Positions 52,335-61,381 of a stretch of DNA of 64,000 nucleotides are shown here, piece after piece. The first letter of the stretch is position 1; every line of letters starts with the position of its first letter. The position numbers and the translations under genes are program-made. Origin of the DNA: an uncultured Oligoflexales bacterium (GTDB lineage: Bacteria; Bdellovibrionota_B; Oligoflexia; Oligoflexales; JAPPIL01); NCBI GenBank assembly GCA_958296095.1, contig OY282434.1, positions 434,001 through 498,000 on the forward strand, read 5' to 3'. The notes below the pieces were generated by a model, which saw only the letters and a list, made by a program, of their open reading frames with translations, ran no database searches and had not been told where the DNA came from.

Positions 52335-53165
52335 TCAGGCGCCGTAGACGCTTTGCGTCCAGTTGCTGTCTAGTCGTGCTACCCACGGCGGTTCTTGCTT
52401 GGCAAAGAATGCCGCGATGCCTGCTTCCGCTTCTTCGGAGGCACGGGCTGCGGTGAGGGTGGTGATGGCCGCGGCGGCATGTTTTTCCTGCTGCTGAGGG
52501 CATATCTCGGCCAGCAGTTTTTTGAAACCCGCTTGTGCTTGAGGTGCACACTGCAACAGCGCGTTGATTTCTGTAGGCAGTTCTTTCTTGAAATCATCAC
52601 ACGGAATGACCTTTGTCACTAAGCCTTGCTGCGCGGCTTCCTCGGCACTAAAGACCTCCCCGGTCAAACTTGCACGTGCCAGAAAAGTGCGCGGCACTTT
52701 GTGCACTAGGTAGGGTAGGATCAAGGCGGGCACTAGTCCGATGCGGGCTTCACTCAAGCAAAAACGCGCCGTCGAGCTCGCCAAGGCATAGTCACAGCAA
52801 GCTACCAGCCCGACTGCACCACCGAAGGCGGCACCGTTGACCAACGCTACCACTGGCATGGGCAAGGCGGCCAGGCGAGCAAAGAACTGCGCCAACAGTT
52901 TTGCTTCCACAACATTCTGCTGACCCGTTGCTCCGCTTTCTTTCATCCACCGCAAGTCGGCCCCAGCACAAAAATTGCGGCCGCTGCCAGTGATGAGCAA
53001 CAAGCGATGCTGGCTTTCGCTAATGACATCTAGTGCTCTGTTTAGTTCCCGTAGCATCGAGGGGCTCATGGCATTGGCGGCGTGGGGGCGATTGAGCACT
53101 AGCTCCGCGAAAGTTCCTCCACCCACCTCAAACACACGGCAGATGACCTCGGAATAGTCGTGCAT
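52335..53165 (-). CDS. Enoyl-CoA hydratase/isomerase family protein
   Basis: 276 residues of the crotonase fold. The CoA-binding segment NRPHAANAM and the oxyanion stretches NFCAGADLRWM and GAAFGGAVGLVACCDYALAS are intact; the SEARIGLVPA segment carries the second catalytic Glu. The C-terminal ARASEEAEAGIAAFFAKQEP resembles methylglutaconyl-CoA hydratase (LiuC) and its relatives, in leucine or terpene degradation, more than FadB-type enzymes. No liu genes adjoin, so the substrate stays open. Start ATG 53165. Confidence 0.85.
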   Translation of the reverse strand: MHDYSEVICRVFEVGGGTFAELVLNRPHAANAMSPSMLRELNRALDVISESQHRLLLITGSGRNFCAGADLRWMKESGATGQQNVVEAKLLAQFFARLAALPMPVVALVNGAAFGGAVGLVACCDYALASSTARFCLSEARIGLVPALILPYLVHKVPRTFLARASLTGEVFSAEEAAQQGLVTKVIPCDDFKKELPTEINALLQCAPQAQAGFKKLLAEICPQQQEKHAAAAITTLTAARASEEAEAGIAAFFAKQEPPWVARLDSNWTQSVYGA

Positions 53166-53400
53166 CGTTCACCTCCTCGTATCACCGCGCTAAAAACCAC
53201 GGCTACCAGACGCGCTGGGCATATCCGAAAAAAATTACGTGGGCAAGCGAAAAGCACATAGCCAGAAAAATGTGCAGAGGTTAGCAGGCAAGTAGGGGGG
53301 CAGGCAGGGGGCCTGAGGGCAAGCTTGAACGCGATAGCAAGAGGTTTGGGGGCAAGGACACCACTTAGCACAAATCTCCGTTGTCTTGGCACGGCGAAGA

Positions 53401-53535
53401 CCTGCCGAGAAACTCGCCCTGAGTGGATGTAGTCACAGACTTTTATCTGAAAGCATAATCTGACAGAAATATGGCAATATTTGTGGTCGAGTTTTCGCAC
53501 GGTCTCCCCGTGCCCTTCATGGAGCTCTTGGTAGG
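53401..53535 (+). repeat. Short-class TIR-bounded element, copy in block 8
   Basis: 135 bp. Inner stem GAAACTCG with CGAGTTTTC. Confidence 0.78.
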
Positions 53536-53801
53536 CAAACCTCAGCTCAACATCCGAGAGGTCTGAGGGCAAGCAAAGGGGCTTGGGGGCAAGCCTCAAC
53601 GCAATACAGGAAGGTCCGAGGACGAGCAGCGAGGGAGCTAGGAAGCGGCAAAAAAGCCTCGTAAGGCGAGCGATACAAAAAGCAGCGTAGCGAGCGAAGC
53701 GAGCTAGGAAGCGAGCGATACAAAGAGCCGCGTAGCGCAAGGAGCGAGCGGAGCACAATCACTACTTAGCACAGACCTCCGTTGTCTTGGCGAGGCGCAG
53801 C

Positions 53802-53975
53802 CCTACCGAGAAACTCTCCTTGAGTTAGGTGCAAGTACATGCCTTGTGCAAAAAAATAAACCGAACGCAATACAGGGAGGTCTAAGAGCAAGCAGCGAGC
53901 TAGGAAGCGAGCGATACAAAAAAGCCGTAGCGCAGCGCACGGCCTCGCCTCGCCATTCATGGAGCTCTCGGTAGG
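53802..53975 (+). repeat. Long-class TIR-bounded element, first copy in block 8
   Basis: 174 bp, CCTACCGAGAAACTC to GAGCTCTCGGTAGG. After AAAAAATAAACCGAACGC the interior switches to GAGCTAGGAAGCGAGCGATA-type sequence. Confidence 0.8.
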
Positions 53976-54282
53976 CAAGAGGTGTGGGCAACCGCGAGAA
54001 GGCTTGGGGGCAAGCAGAGAGGGCGCGCAGAGTGGCCTGAGAACATGCAGCGAGCTAGGAAGCGAGCGATACAAAAAGCAGCGTAGCGAGCGAAGCGAGC
54101 TAGGAAGCGAGCGTTACAAAAAGCATCGCGTAGCGATGAGCTAGAAAGCGAGCGATACAAAAAGCCGCGTAGCGCAAGCAGCGAGCTAGAAAGCGAGCAT
54201 TACAAAGAGTCGTGCGCAGCTCCGTTATCTTGGCACGGCGCACCTACTTACACAAGTCTCCGTTATCTTGGCACGGCGCAGA

Positions 54283-54456
54283 CCTACTGAGAAACTCGCC
54301 CTGAGATAGGTGCAAGGACATGCCTTGTGCGAAAAAATAAACTGAACGCGATAGCAAGAGGTCTGAGCGCAAGCAGCGAGCTAGGAAGCGAGCGATACAA
54401 AAAAGCCGTAGCGCAGCGCACGGCCTCGCCCCGCCATTCATAAAGCTCTCGGTAGG
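54283..54456 (+). repeat. Long-class TIR-bounded element, second copy in block 8
   Basis: 174 bp, same junctions as the previous copy, with CCTACTGAGAAACTC at the left end. Confidence 0.8.
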
Positions 54457-54661
54457 CAAGCCTGAACGCAATAGCCGAGAAGTCTGAGGGCAAGCAGAGA
54501 GGGCGCGCAGAGTGGCCTGAGAACATGCAGCGAGCGGGGAGATAGAAAGCGGCAAAAAAGCAGCGTAGCGAGCGAAGCGAGCGATACAAACAGCATCGCG
54601 CAGCGATGAGCTAGAAAGCGAGCGATATAGAAAGCAGCGCGTAGCGCACAGCGCGCAGAAC

Positions 54662-55603
54662 TCAGGAGGCCTGATGATGGGTGGGCAGCTCCCCATCGGC
54701 TGTGATTGTCTCAACTCGCTCAGCAAATTCAAACGGTTGGCTGTCGGCGCGCCGCGACAAGATCGCGCGCAGTTTCGCCCACCACAGCTGGGCAAGAACC
54801 GCCACCAGTGTCAGTAGCGTAATCAGAAGAAAATTGTCCGTGCTGAGGGCGAATATACCGAGGGTGAGTAACGACAGCAGCGTGAAACGATGCAGGCGCA
54901 CGAGCAGGCGCGGTTGCCATGACATGATAGTAAGTGCGGTAACCACATGCCCGCGGAAGTTGAATTTGGATGTTCCACCACCTCGCGGGCGGCGAGAGGC
55001 AGTCAACGCGTCACGACTGAAGGGCGAAGCATTGAGCAGCGCACCGAGATAATCGATGTAGCTCGATGCCGCAACATAAGCCAGCACTGGCGTGCGCATG
55101 ACACAGAACTGGTTGGCACGCGCACTACGGCCTGTGCCTAGCCACATCAACAGTTGGAAGGCGGCATAGCAAAAACGAAACGTCCACGGCTCACGGCGTT
55201 TGCCCCGCAAGGCGAAGACGATATCGGCGCGGTCGCTACGTGCTACCAGCGCGGCGATGAATTGTGGGTCATCCTGTCCATCTGCGTCCATTACCAGCGT
55301 CAAACGCGGTGACCATTGCCTGGCCAACTTGAAGCCTTTCAGCAAAGCAATACTCATGCCATGCCGTTCTGTTAATCTAACCAAGGTCAAGCTAACCCCT
55401 GCTGGCGACTGGGCACGAAACCAATCCTTGAGCAGATCAATGCCGTTATCCTGCGAAAAATCATCAACGATCAGCAACACGACGCGTGTCAGGGATGGGA
55501 TCTCAGCTAGTGTCGCACACAATTCAGCCACAACATTGACGATGTTTGCGGCCTCGTCGCACACTGGCAACACAGCACAGAGGTCGATTTGGGTTTCTTG
55601 CAT
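54662..55603 (-). CDS. GT2 glycosyltransferase, dolichol-phosphate-mannose-synthase-like
   Basis: 313 residues. GT2 features: CAVLPVCDEAANI start, LLIVDDFSQDNG (nucleotide site), VMDADGQDDP (DxD) and RGKRREPW. Two C-terminal membrane segments (~235-275) fit the DPM1/ArnC-type enzymes that load a sugar onto a polyprenyl phosphate. The start is ATG 55603. The stop lies at the edge of repeat block 8. It follows asnB by about 46 bp on the same strand and could share its transcript. Confidence 0.85.
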   Translation of the reverse strand: MQETQIDLCAVLPVCDEAANIVNVVAELCATLAEIPSLTRVVLLIVDDFSQDNGIDLLKDWFRAQSPAGVSLTLVRLTERHGMSIALLKGFKLARQWSPRLTLVMDADGQDDPQFIAALVARSDRADIVFALRGKRREPWTFRFCYAAFQLLMWLGTGRSARANQFCVMRTPVLAYVAASSYIDYLGALLNASPFSRDALTASRRPRGGGTSKFNFRGHVVTALTIMSWQPRLLVRLHRFTLLSLLTLGIFALSTDNFLLITLLTLVAVLAQLWWAKLRAILSRRADSQPFEFAERVETITADGELPTHHQAS

Positions 55604-55649
55604 GTGCAGCTCCTGCTGACAAAACTCGCACGCTTGCCTGCAACACTAG

Positions 55650-57296
55650 TCATGCGTTGTGAAACAGATCTCGCACCGCCCGCCCTGAGGGGTCGGCACG
55701 TGCCGCGAAACGCTCGTCCCACTCTAGTGCCACAGCTGATGAGCAGGCAATGCTGAGCTCGTGTGGCACACAATCAAGGGTATGTTCAGCAAAAAATTGC
55801 GCATAAATCTGTCGATACAGATATTCTTCTTTGGTGCGCGGCGTTTTTTGGGGAAAGGCTTGGTCACGGGCGGCAAACTGCTGCTCGCTTATCTTGGCCG
55901 CGGCGTGTTCTTGCAAGGCCTCGATCCAGCGATACCCGACACCATCGGAAAACTGCTCTTTCTGTCGCCAGACGATGGCATGCGGCAGGTAATCGATAAA
56001 TGCCTGCCGTAATATGTGTTTCTCTATGCGCGTGTTGCTCGGCATTTTCGTCTGTGGATGCATGTTCATGGCACGATTAAGAAAATCAACGTCGAGGAAG
56101 GGCACACGTGCCTCAACACCCCAGGCCGCCATCGCTTTGTTGGCTCGCAGGCAGTCGTAAAGATGTAGGGCTTTGATTTTGCGCAAAGTTTCGAGGTGAA
56201 ACTCACGGGAATTAGGGGCTTTGTGAAAATACAGATACCCACCAAAAACTTCATCCGCACCTTCGCCCGACAGCACCATCTTGATGCCCATGGCTTTGAT
56301 TTTGCGTGCCATCAAATACATCGGCACCGCCGCCCGCACCGTCGTGGTATCGAATGTCTCCAGGTGGTAGATAACATCCTCAAGTGCATCTAAGCCCTCC
56401 TGCACGCTAAAGGTGAAGGCATGATGGGCTGTACCAATATGCTCTGCCACCACCCGTGCAGCCTCAAGATCAGGGGCATCAGGCAGGCCGATGGTGAACG
56501 AATGCAATCGTGGCCACCAGGCCGCACTGCCGTCTTCAACGCGCTTGGCAGCAGCACGTGCCGCGATCGCGGCGATAATCGATGAATCAACCCCACCAGA
56601 GATGAGCAGACCAAAAGGCACATCGCACATCAGTTGGCGACGCACGGCATCCTCAAGTGCAGTGCGCAAACGCTTGATCGTGGTGTATTTTTGTACTAGG
56701 GAAAAGTCACGCCGCATCCAACCTGGCTTGAACCAACAACGCAACTCACCGTCGAGCATATAGTGCCCAGGAGGAAACTCCTGCACCGTGGTGCAGACCT
56801 CAGCGATCGCTTTCAATTCCGAAGCGGCATAGAGGTTACCTGCGTCATCATGCCCGTAATAGAGTGGCACGACCCCGATTGCATCTCGGGCCACGAGGTA
56901 ACTGTTACGGGCGCGATCGTAGAGCACGAAAGCAAAAATACCGTTCAGAGCCTGAAAAAAATCAACGCCTTGCTCCTCATAGAGATAGATCAAGACCTCG
57001 CAATCGGAAGCAGTCTTAAAGTTGTGCGTCGCGCTCAAAAAAGTACGGAGTTCTTGGTGATTGTAGATCTCGCCGTTGACACACAACACCTTACCGCTAT
57101 CACTATGCAATGGTTGTGCACCACTCTCGACATCGACGATCGCGAGCCGCTCATGTGCCAGCACCGCATGCGCATCGGCATAAACACCACTCCAATCAGG
57201 CCCGCGGTGTCGCACCCGCCGCACAAGTTGCAAGGCACGCGCCCGCAAAGCCTGAGGCTCACCCTTGATGGCTAAAATTGCTACTATCGCGCACAT
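55650..57296 (-). CDS. asnB: Asparagine synthase (glutamine-hydrolysing)
   Basis: 548 residues, close to E. coli AsnB in length and pattern. Cys2 (MCAIVAIL) is the glutaminase nucleophile; RHRGPDWSGVY, NGEIYNH and SDCEVLIYLY build the glutaminase site; LLISGGVDSSII (~230-236) is the PP-loop of the synthetase domain; LSGEGADEVFGGYLY and GVEARVPFLD complete it. It makes asparagine from aspartate, glutamine and ATP. It starts about 60 bp from the divergent recombinase gene. Confidence 0.95.
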   Translation of the reverse strand: MCAIVAILAIKGEPQALRARALQLVRRVRHRGPDWSGVYADAHAVLAHERLAIVDVESGAQPLHSDSGKVLCVNGEIYNHQELRTFLSATHNFKTASDCEVLIYLYEEQGVDFFQALNGIFAFVLYDRARNSYLVARDAIGVVPLYYGHDDAGNLYAASELKAIAEVCTTVQEFPPGHYMLDGELRCWFKPGWMRRDFSLVQKYTTIKRLRTALEDAVRRQLMCDVPFGLLISGGVDSSIIAAIAARAAAKRVEDGSAAWWPRLHSFTIGLPDAPDLEAARVVAEHIGTAHHAFTFSVQEGLDALEDVIYHLETFDTTTVRAAVPMYLMARKIKAMGIKMVLSGEGADEVFGGYLYFHKAPNSREFHLETLRKIKALHLYDCLRANKAMAAWGVEARVPFLDVDFLNRAMNMHPQTKMPSNTRIEKHILRQAFIDYLPHAIVWRQKEQFSDGVGYRWIEALQEHAAAKISEQQFAARDQAFPQKTPRTKEEYLYRQIYAQFFAEHTLDCVPHELSIACSSAVALEWDERFAARADPSGRAVRDLFHNA

Positions 57297-57309
57297 ATCT
57301 AAAAGTGTA

Positions 57310-57318
57310 TGGTATAAT
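57310..57318 (+). promoter_or_regulatory. Predicted extended -10 promoter of the recombinase gene
   Basis: TGG-TATAAT (TATAAT at 57313-57318) with no matching -35, in the 58-bp gap between asnB and the recombinase. Confidence 0.4.
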
Positions 57319-57354
57319 TTTGATTTTGGCGAATTGTTTTTTGACGGTGGTGGG

Positions 57355-57951
57355 ATGAAAAACGTCGCGATCTACTACCGCGTTTCCACTGAGCGGCAGG
57401 ATTTGCGCAGTCAGAAAGAGGCCGTCGAGAGTTGGCTGGCTAAGCGAGATACAGAGCCTGGCAAGGTTTACCTTTTCAAGGACGAAGGCTATTCAGGCAG
57501 CACCCAACAGCGTCCTGCTTACCGCGACATGATGAAGCTTGCCATCAGCGGCCGCATCGACACCATCGTTGTCTATCGCCTCGACCGCTTCAGCCGCAGT
57601 GCCAACAATGCCATCCGCACTTTGCTGGAGCTTGACGACTATGGCGTAGCTTTTGTCAGCGTCACTCAGCCCGTGTTGAACCTCGGCCACGACAATCCCT
57701 TTCGCCGCACCATGCTGGCCGCCTTCGCCGAAATTGCCGAGATTGAACGTGAAACCATCGTCGCGCGGATCAAGTCAGGCCTACAGGCCGCCCGCAAACG
57801 CGGTGTCAAACTCGGCCGACCACGCAAGGCAACGGCGGCAGTGCTCAGCCAGGCACGTGAACTCCAAGGACAGGGGTTATCCTACGGCGAAATTGCCCGT
57901 CGTGTTAAGCTGAGCAAAGGCATGGTCCACAACATGCTCAACGCAAAATAA
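57355..57951 (+). CDS. Small serine recombinase (resolvase/invertase type)
   Basis: 198 residues from ATG 57355 behind GGTGGTGGG; the upstream open frame to 57265 has no ribosome binding site. Catalytic Ser11 in YYRVSTERQDL, plus Arg residues in VYRLDRFSRS, and ERETIVARIKSGLQAARKRG; the helix-turn-helix (LSYGEIARRVKLSKGMVHNM) is at the C-terminus. The length matches resolvase/invertase enzymes. No transposase, res site or invertible segment was recognised nearby. It could act on the inverted repeats of this genome, but nothing in the window shows that. Confidence 0.9.
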   Translation: MKNVAIYYRVSTERQDLRSQKEAVESWLAKRDTEPGKVYLFKDEGYSGSTQQRPAYRDMMKLAISGRIDTIVVYRLDRFSRSANNAIRTLLELDDYGVAFVSVTQPVLNLGHDNPFRRTMLAAFAEIAEIERETIVARIKSGLQAARKRGVKLGRPRKATAAVLSQARELQGQGLSYGEIARRVKLSKGMVHNMLNAK

Positions 57952-58016
57952 AGGTTTGTAAGCCGCGGCCGATATGGTGTCATAGGTAAGTAACCCTCAG
58001 ACTTAAGAGTAGCACC

Positions 58017-60227
58017 GTGCCTTTTCGTGCCGTCTTGTTGGCCATCAGTGTGCCTTTGTTTACCGCAGTTGCATCGGCGGCACACACCAGTGCCCCGCAA
58101 CTCGATCCCGACCTGCAGCGCTGGCTGCACACCCTTAAACATGCCCCTAGTCCTCAGGCTAATCCCAGCCGTGATTTGGGCGGGCAGGAGACGGTCGCGG
58201 CCTATCTTGCCTTACGAAAAGCGCAGAAACTTACCGAAAAAGAAAGCCTAAGTGCATCTTTTTTGCAAAAATTAAAACAGCATCAGGTTGTGCCTGCCAT
58301 GACCCCTTATTTTTTTGAAGAGATAGCTGAGCTAGATAAATATCAACAGCTTTTCCAATTTGACAACTTGACCAAGCTGTTCTCAACTCGCAGCTGTCCG
58401 GCCCGCAGAATTTTGCGGGAAGCGCTTGCCACCAAGGAAAAACTCACCCCCGCGGAGTTGCAGCAGACGATTCCCTGGATCGCATCTTTCCAGACCCGCA
58501 AGTTTAAATACTATACTTTTATGAAAATTTTACGCATACTACACAAAAACAAAACAAAATTTCCCGCCCAGCTCATGCCATATTTGCATGAGTTTCCTAA
58601 TCTCAAAATTGCTTTTCACAGCATCATGCCACGCACGACTATCGCCACTGTGCCACGTATTACTTATTTGTTGCGAGATAAAAAATGCGCGTCTGCGTAC
58701 GCTGTTTTGCGTAAGAGCAAATTACAGCTGGGAAAATTCAAAGAGCTAGCCCTGCGGGTGGCTAAATGCTACCGACGGCATCGGCGTTTTAGTCAACTTA
58801 AATTTTGGCGCACTTTGCGGGGCTTGATGCACAAAAAATACGAGTTTGCTGGCTGGGCGGCGGCGACGATAAGAATGGCTGAACTGCATCGCTATCGGGA
58901 TCGTTTTCAACAGGCCACAGGTCTGTTACAGCAGGTGCTGCGTAAGGCCAAGCGGCAGAATGCTCGTGCTGAACTTGACGCGGCATTGTTTGCCTTGGCA
59001 CAGGTAAAGGAGCATCAGAAATTTTCTGTGCAGGCGCGGCGGCTTTATCGTCAGCACACTGAGCAGTTTCCGCATAGTTCACAGCACGAGACGGCCCTGA
59101 AGTCGTTGGCGTTGTCATTGCTCGTTGAATCGCAGTGGGAACAGGCTGAGCCAGTGCTGGCACGTTTGCGCCAGCGTCAGGAGGCGTTGCCACGTGATAA
59201 GCGGCGGGAAAGTCTGTTCGGCTTTGCTCTGTTGTGGCAGGGGCGGGCGGCACTGGAACTTGGCAATATCAATGCGGCCAAGGCGGCCTGGTCGCGTTTA
59301 CGGCGGGAGTTTTTTTCCAGCTATCATGGGGCCTTGGCGCATCACCTGGTGGAGAAGATAAGTGATCAGGAAATTCCTATTGCGCCTCTGTCACAAGCTG
59401 TTTTTGAAGAGCGGATGCTTTACGATCCGTTCGATCGTCAGACACAGGTGCAGGTGGCACGCTCCCTTTATTTGCTGCGTCTCGGACTGAGCAAGGAGGC
59501 TGTATGTGAAATTAAAGAACAGCCCGCGACGGGCAATGCCCAGATGTATGTCAAGGCCTTGCTACTGCATGCTGCGGGTGATTGGTCGGCAGCGATTGAA
59601 ACCTACAGTGCTATCGATAGAAGTTATCGGGAGCTGTTGCCTGCAGGTAGTGAGAAAATTCTTTTTCCCAAGCGCTTTGAAAATGAAATTTTTACCTATG
59701 CACGCAAAGTTAACGTTGATCCGTTCTTGGCGATGGCTTTAATTCGGCAGGAGAGTGTCTTCAATCCACGAGCACGTTCGTCTGCTGATGCACGTGGCCT
59801 GATGCAAATTATGCCACGCACGGCGCGCTACGAGGCTTTGCGTCTGAAAAAATCATACATCTCGGCCCACGAAAAAAACCGCATCAAGCAGGCGGTGCGC
59901 AGTTCCAAAAACAATCTCTTCGATGTCTCCACCAACGTGCTGTTGGGGGTGCATTACCTCCATCGACTGTTGGATAAATACAAAGACACGGTGCATACCT
60001 TGTCCTCCTACAATGCAGGCATGACCCCCGTCAATCGCTGGCTGAAAAGTTTTCCCGATACCGACCCGATGCTGTTTATTGACAAAATCCCGTGGCGGGA
60101 AACACGCAACTACGTCAAGCTCGTGTTGCGCAATTACTTCTACTACAAGCGCTGGTACCTGCACGACGAAGACAGCCGTTACGACTACCTGGCCCCTGTG
60201 GTCAGGGTTGCCTTGAAATTGCCGTAA
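58017..60227 (+). CDS. Soluble lytic murein transglycosylase-like (Slt family)
   Basis: 736 residues from a GTG at 58017, with a signal peptide (VLLAISVPLFTAVASAAH). Residues ~40-560 form a long superhelical alpha-repeat region as in Slt70. The catalytic domain follows: ALIRQESVFNPRARSSADA with catalytic Glu579, GLMQIMPRTA and SSYNAGMTPVNRWL. It cleaves peptidoglycan to 1,6-anhydro products. The C-terminus (FIDKIPWRETRNYVKLVLRN) is typical. Stand-alone gene, convergent with bamB-like. Confidence 0.92.
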   Translation: MPFRAVLLAISVPLFTAVASAAHTSAPQLDPDLQRWLHTLKHAPSPQANPSRDLGGQETVAAYLALRKAQKLTEKESLSASFLQKLKQHQVVPAMTPYFFEEIAELDKYQQLFQFDNLTKLFSTRSCPARRILREALATKEKLTPAELQQTIPWIASFQTRKFKYYTFMKILRILHKNKTKFPAQLMPYLHEFPNLKIAFHSIMPRTTIATVPRITYLLRDKKCASAYAVLRKSKLQLGKFKELALRVAKCYRRHRRFSQLKFWRTLRGLMHKKYEFAGWAAATIRMAELHRYRDRFQQATGLLQQVLRKAKRQNARAELDAALFALAQVKEHQKFSVQARRLYRQHTEQFPHSSQHETALKSLALSLLVESQWEQAEPVLARLRQRQEALPRDKRRESLFGFALLWQGRAALELGNINAAKAAWSRLRREFFSSYHGALAHHLVEKISDQEIPIAPLSQAVFEERMLYDPFDRQTQVQVARSLYLLRLGLSKEAVCEIKEQPATGNAQMYVKALLLHAAGDWSAAIETYSAIDRSYRELLPAGSEKILFPKRFENEIFTYARKVNVDPFLAMALIRQESVFNPRARSSADARGLMQIMPRTARYEALRLKKSYISAHEKNRIKQAVRSSKNNLFDVSTNVLLGVHYLHRLLDKYKDTVHTLSSYNAGMTPVNRWLKSFPDTDPMLFIDKIPWRETRNYVKLVLRNYFYYKRWYLHDEDSRYDYLAPVVRVALKLP

Positions 60228-60247
60228 TAAAAACCCAGCCCGCAGCC

Positions 60248-61381
60248 TCAAAGCCGATAGGCGTAGACATTACGCATACTGGTGCTGAAGAAAATCATGC
60301 CATGGCGCAAGATGGGCGGAGCAAAGATCGAGCTGCCGAGATTTTCTTGCCAGACACGGCTACCGTGTCTGATGCGGAGTTTGGTGATGAAGCCATCGCT
60401 GCCGCTCACATAGAGGTGCATGGCACGATGTGGAACGATGAAGGTTGGTGACCAGCCGAGTACTTTGTGCCAGCGCACGCCACCATCGCGGTTGTCGAGG
60501 GCCACGATTTCGCCTTTGGTGAGGCCGATATAGCAGCGGTTGCCGCGACAGACGGAGGTAGTGATAGCGGAGAGTTGTTGTTGCCACTGGAGTTGGCTGC
60601 TGTCGTGGCGAGGGTCGAGTGCCGCGCTGAGTCCTGCCGCGGTGGTGAAAACCAACCTCGACGGGGTGGGCAGTGCTAGCTGTCCGACGATGCCGTGGAA
60701 GCGACCTGTAGCTGGGGCCGGCGACCAGTAGCGTAGTTGCTTGCCGCTGTGCAAGTCGAGGGCGACGATGTTGCCACTAGCCGTGCCGTAGTAGACGGTT
60801 TTGCCTGCAATAAGAGGTGGCGCGGCCCCCCTGACGATGACATCGGTGTTGCTTTCGCTGTCGTAAAGCCACAGGGTTTTGCCACTGGCGGCATCGATGG
60901 CGTAGAGATGTTGGGAGGCGGTCGCGGCGACGATAATTGCCGAAGCAATGGCCAGTGGTCGCGACACGTAGCTGTTCAGCTGTGCCTGCCAGCGTGGTTT
61001 GCCGTTGGCATGGTCTAGCTTGAGCAGTTGGCCTGATTGCTGTGCTAGGTAGATAGATCCCCCGATCACCACGGGAGGCACGGTAAGTGGCTGAGTTGTG
61101 GGGAAAGACCAGTGGCGTTGGCCTGCATGGGTGCGGGCGACGATCTGGTTGTGGTCACCATCGCCGATAATTTTGTCCGCTGCGAAGGCTATGCCAGCAC
61201 TGTTCAGCGCGGCAATGGGCTTGGTGCGGTCGAGTGCCGCGGCCATTTTTAGCATCAGCACACGGTGGGGGTGATGCACAAAACGCTGCACGTGGGGGCG
61301 GCGATCGTGAGGTGCAACCGCAAACACAGGGCAGGCGAATACAGGGCAGGCTACGATAAGAATGGCAGCTAAGGGTCTCAA
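60248..61381 (-). CDS. bamB: PQQ-repeat beta-propeller, BamB-like
   Basis: 377 residues. The N-terminus (AAILIVACPVFACPVFAVA) has a signal with a lipobox-like IVAC and a duplicated ACPVF unit, so lipidation is plausible. The rest has repeated YAIDAASGKTLW, VALDLHSGKQL, GEIVALDNRDGGVRW blades, the WD/PQQ pattern of BamB, which scaffolds the outer-membrane BAM complex. The adjacent upstream gene is YfgM-like, the same order as yfgM-bamB in gammaproteobacteria, which supports the call. The pair overlaps by four bases. Confidence 0.8.
   Translation of the reverse strand: MRPLAAILIVACPVFACPVFAVAPHDRRPHVQRFVHHPHRVLMLKMAAALDRTKPIAALNSAGIAFAADKIIGDGDHNQIVARTHAGQRHWSFPTTQPLTVPPVVIGGSIYLAQQSGQLLKLDHANGKPRWQAQLNSYVSRPLAIASAIIVAATASQHLYAIDAASGKTLWLYDSESNTDVIVRGAAPPLIAGKTVYYGTASGNIVALDLHSGKQLRYWSPAPATGRFHGIVGQLALPTPSRLVFTTAAGLSAALDPRHDSSQLQWQQQLSAITTSVCRGNRCYIGLTKGEIVALDNRDGGVRWHKVLGWSPTFIVPHRAMHLYVSGSDGFITKLRIRHGSRVWQENLGSSIFAPPILRHGMIFFSTSMRNVYAYRL

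Larger units (their letters stand above)
53275..54655. repeat. Mosaic repeat block 8 (largest)
   Basis: About 1.4 kb in forward orientation with one short-class element (53401-53535), two long-class elements (53802-53975, 54283-54456) and several 45-bp modules (GAGCTAGGAAGCGAGCGATA) in tandem near 53690-53720 and 54050-54140. No credible gene. It ends at the stop of the GT2 gene. Confidence 0.87.

Noticed and set aside
54244-54661. Long minus-strand frame ending before the GT2 gene
   Set aside because: It is made of repeat modules and overlaps the end of the GT2 gene in a different frame; no start signal.
57265-57354. Upstream extension of the serine recombinase
   Set aside because: It overlaps the asnB start and the predicted promoter; ATG 57355 has GGTGGTGGG upstream and gives the exact family N-terminus.
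58798-59253. Minus-strand frame of about 151 codons inside the transglycosylase gene
   Set aside because: Shadow of the GC-rich coding frame; the plus-strand frame has a signal peptide, complete family motifs and full length.
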